64,000 nucleotides of DNA from positions 124,001 to 188,000 of the forward strand of contig NC_035792.1 of NCBI RefSeq assembly GCF_001653235.2. Direction: 5' to 3'. This DNA is from Pochonia chlamydosporia 170. Lineage: Eukaryota > Ascomycota > Sordariomycetes > Hypocreales > Clavicipitaceae. The translations under genes were made by a program, and so were the position numbers. The notes under the pieces were generated by a model. That model saw nothing but the letters and a program-made list of their open reading frames with translations. It was not told the DNA's origin and made no database searches. Shown piece by piece: positions 61,501 through 64,000 of the stretch; within the stretch, counting starts at the first letter, position 1, and every line of letters begins with the position of its first letter.

Positions 61501-62315
61501 TTATACGGCCCAGAGTCTCTCTTGGCCGTCTTCGGGCCCCTGGTGTCCGAGATTTGCGCCAACAACACCACGTATGCCGACAAGGGTCTCCAGGCGGCGG
61601 CAACGCTGTGCCTCGCAAAGCTGATGTGTGTCTCGTCTGAGTACTGCGAGACAAACCTACCACTTCTCATCACCATCATGGAAAGGTCACCAGATGCCAC
61701 TGTGCGTTCCAACGCAGTGATTGCACTGGGAGACATGGCAGTGTGCTTCAACCACCTGATTGACGAAAACACCGACTTCCTATACAGGCGCCTTGCAGAT
61801 GACGACGCGTCGGTCAAGAGAACCTGCCTCATGACATTGACGTTCCTCATTTTGGCCGGTCAGGTCAAGGTCAAGGGCCAACTCGGAGAAATGGCCAAGT
61901 GCCTCGAGGACGAGGACCGCCGCATCGCCGACCTAGCCAGAATGTTCTTTACAGAACTCAGCACCAAGGACAATGCCGTGTACAACCACTTTGTCGACAT
62001 GTTTAGCTTGCTCAGTGCCGGTGGCAGAATGGATGAAGAGAGCTTCAAGCGGATTATCCGGTTCCTGCTCGGCTTTGTGGAGAAGGTTCGTAAAGTTATA
62101 ATAGTTATTGGGGAAGATTTGCTGTTGCTAACGTGTATGAACAGGACAAGCACGCGAAGCAGCTGGCGGAGAAGCTGGCAGCTAGATTACCGAGATGCGA
62201 GACAGAGAGACAGTGGAACGACGTGGCTTTTGCGTTGGGACTGTTGCCACATAAGAATGAAGAGATTACGAAGACAGTGTCTGAGGGGTTCAAGCTTGTT
62301 CAGGCCACAGCATGA
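58573..62315 (+). CDS. condensin complex subunit 1 (Cnd1/Ycs4, CAP-D2)
   Basis: Four exons (58573-58805, 58861-59366, 59429-62085, 62145-62315) give about 1188 residues, typical of the family. Exon 3 was started at 59429, not at the nearer AG of 59424, because only that keeps phase and yields HHGHGYAAQINVIQNLTYFEHL. The N-terminal domain ends with SEPMAEFLHILAETYDYPQL. HEAT-type repeats follow: NPYCRCRALQVYMKLC, ELACRSLEDKSSNVRRNAIKLL. The C-terminal Cnd1 domain has NNTTYADKGLQAAATLCLAKLMCVSSEYCE, DATVRSNAVIALGDMAVCFNHLIDENTDFLYRRL and VKRTCLMTLTFLILAGQVKVKGQLGEMAKCLEDEDRRIADLARMFF, the most conserved part. It is the HEAT subunit that binds the Smc4 side and DNA during mitotic chromosome condensation. 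Confidence 0.95.
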
Positions 62316-64000
62316 GAAGGCTGATGGAGTGTGAATAGGATGTGGTGAATGATGTATGATATTGCAAGACTTTTATGACGCGGAGTTTGCGGCTGTATAG
62401 ATGGCATGGGATTTTATGGTCTATATCACTTAATTTTACTTTAATGACGAACGATGGGCATGTGCTGAAGTGAATACTGATGCTGGGGCCGAATAGGTTC
62501 CTCTGTGGATGTGTTGGTCGTGGTCAAGGGCGTAGGTGAAGTAGATGGTGAAATCTTGGGGTTCCGATCAAAGATGAACGGGGTGTGAAAAAATTCTCAT
62601 ATAATACCCCACATTTACCATCTGGACCGGTGTAGCCGTTGGGTGTTTCTGGCGACTTTGCGATTACTGAAGTACGGAATGTATGTGTTCTGCTGGTGGT
62701 GTGATGTTTGGCATGAGGTGAAGCTATTTCAGGGTGGTGGGTCACTATGAGTTGGGTAACTTGGAAGCGCAGCTGAGAATGAACAGCTAAAAAACAAGTG
62801 TACAATTGTATACGAACTGATTTTAATGTCATTTTATGTGTTACTTGTTGTGAACAGTCAGGTATCGTTTGCTGAACAGTATTTCTTGATGTTGGCTTGA
62901 CGTCTAGGGTAGTCGGGCCTAATTGTGAAGAGTGGTGAGAGCACCAGATTCACAGAGTCATGGAGCCCCACATACACAGACCTGAACCAATTGACCAGCA
63001 CGACCCCTGCAGCGGCATTGGACAGCCTACAGCCCAGCAGAGGTGCACTTGACTCTGGCCTGGTTCTTTGGCTCCATATTTTTGTTCTGTTTGAGTACAA
63101 AAGGGCGGGGTCTTCCCGAGCTCAAAATCCAGACCAGGCTCAGCTTGCTTGGGAGCAGTTGACGCGAGACCAGACACAGACGACATACAACAACATCAAA
63201 CACCAGACACTCATCAATACATTGACGCCATTCTATTGCTTTACCATACTGATTGATCTTTTTGGTTTCAGTAAGAGTAACAGCAACATTACCCCATCCA
63301 CCAGACCACAACGGGACATCTGGAACTTGACCATTTTCCATTAGGTACTTAGGCACAGGTAGCTATAGCCGGAACTTGTACTTGACTCTACTGCATCCAT
63401 CTTGGGGCATTCAATCTGTGATTGCAAGTTGCAAGTACTTGTTTAATATTGCTACCTGACACTGGTACTGAGTCAATCGTCTCAGCTTTGGTTGATGCAA
63501 CAGAGCAGCTCTTGAGCTTTGCTTTCAGTTTAGCTGCTTTACTTGCATTGCTTTGCATTGTCTTTGTGGCTTGCTTGTCTGGCTGCTTTGCTTTGCTTTT
63601 GCGTTGCTCAACTTCAAACTGAGTAACAGCCAGCCCAACCCTTGACTCCCCGCTCTGCAATATCCCGGCATCAGTCTCTTCACACTTCATGTGTCCCGGT
63701 ATTTTCATCCAATTTTGGCTCAACACCGTACCTTTTTAACATCAACATCCGGCTGCTTCTCCTCTTCAACCATCACCTGACGCACCACGTGTTTTCCTCT
63801 TTTCACCCAGCCACGTGATTTGCAGCTGGCACCTTGGACTAGCGCCCCCACAAAAACAGGAGCTTGGACCACCGGTTGATCCATCTGGCCAATCACCGCC
63901 TACTTGAATTGGGTGCTGCTTTCCCAAGTTGCTCTTTAACTAGAGCCTTTGTGCCGCTTGCGGGCAGCTGCGTTTAGTCTGCGTCACGTCTTCGCCTCGA
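62316..64000. other. intergenic to the right edge, no gene seen
   Basis: ORFs of up to 139 codons overlap in antisense and have no known content. Short GCTTT-type words occur at 63540-63605. The last ~250 bp look like the promoter of a gene beyond the window (see next entry). Confidence 0.55.
63786..63895 (+). promoter_or_regulatory. two CACGTG boxes and CCAATCA near the right edge
   Basis: CACGTG at 63786-63791 and 63812-63817 and CCAATCA at 63889-63895 repeat the site pair found before the two complex I genes. The gene they would serve lies outside the window, so the role is only inferred. Confidence 0.4.

Noticed and set aside
61218..61850. 210-codon ORF antisense to condensin Cnd1
   Set aside because: It is a shadow of the strongly conserved plus-strand coding sequence.

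Overview
The window looks like nuclear DNA of a filamentous ascomycete, most likely a Sordariomycete of the Hypocreales type. Reasons: genes are split by many short introns with GTACGT/GTATGT/GTGAGT donors, CTAAC/CTGAC branch sites and CAG/TAG acceptors. The recognisable proteins are typical Pezizomycotina families, and one edge carries AT-rich, decayed LTR-retrotransposon debris. Gene models were assembled by hand from the reading frames, with every junction checked for phase, but no alignment was run.

Layout. 1-3387 is a transposon graveyard: a frameshifted Ty3/gypsy-type gag with its 5' LTR (element on the minus strand), an inverted-repeat-bounded segment containing a 12-bp minisatellite, and a solo LTR with an intact target-site duplication. 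3388-5412 has only unrecognised ORFs. Then follow a secreted carboxylesterase (5413-7091), an NmrA-like reductase (8372-9316), a four-helix membrane protein (9915-10690, minus) and a conserved fungal protein of unknown function (14051-15844). Two mitochondrial complex I genes lie in tandem: the 23-kDa Fe-S subunit (16749-17766) and the mitochondrial acyl carrier protein (18578-19135). A CCCH zinc-finger protein (20462-22794, minus) has a ~9 kb gene-poor region upstream. After it come an F-box gene broken by three in-frame stops (31722-34010), an NCS1 purine/cytosine permease (36533-38343), a C-terminal bZIP factor with an awkward first AUG (43231-44469, flanked by ~4.9 and ~3.6 kb without genes) and a Cys-rich GPI-type wall protein (48072-48590).

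The right part is a dense housekeeping block: a monocarboxylate-type MFS transporter (48942-50464, minus), the CHL1/DDX11 helicase (50898-53771, minus), ribosomal protein uL15/L27a (54188-55116), CDC7 kinase (56359-57879, minus) and condensin subunit Cnd1/CAP-D2 (58573-62315). CHL1, CDC7 and Cnd1 all act on chromosome replication, cohesion or condensation, and CDC7 and Cnd1 are divergent from one intergenic region. The two complex I genes share a promoter layout, TCACGTG plus CCAATCA about 200-270 bp before the ATG. No secondary-metabolite backbone enzyme, CRISPR, rRNA or tRNA gene was recognised. The most unusual signals are the self-priming (Tf1-like) primer-binding site of the left-edge retroelement, the CpA-to-TpA-type stops of the F-box gene, and the out-of-frame first AUG of the bZIP gene.
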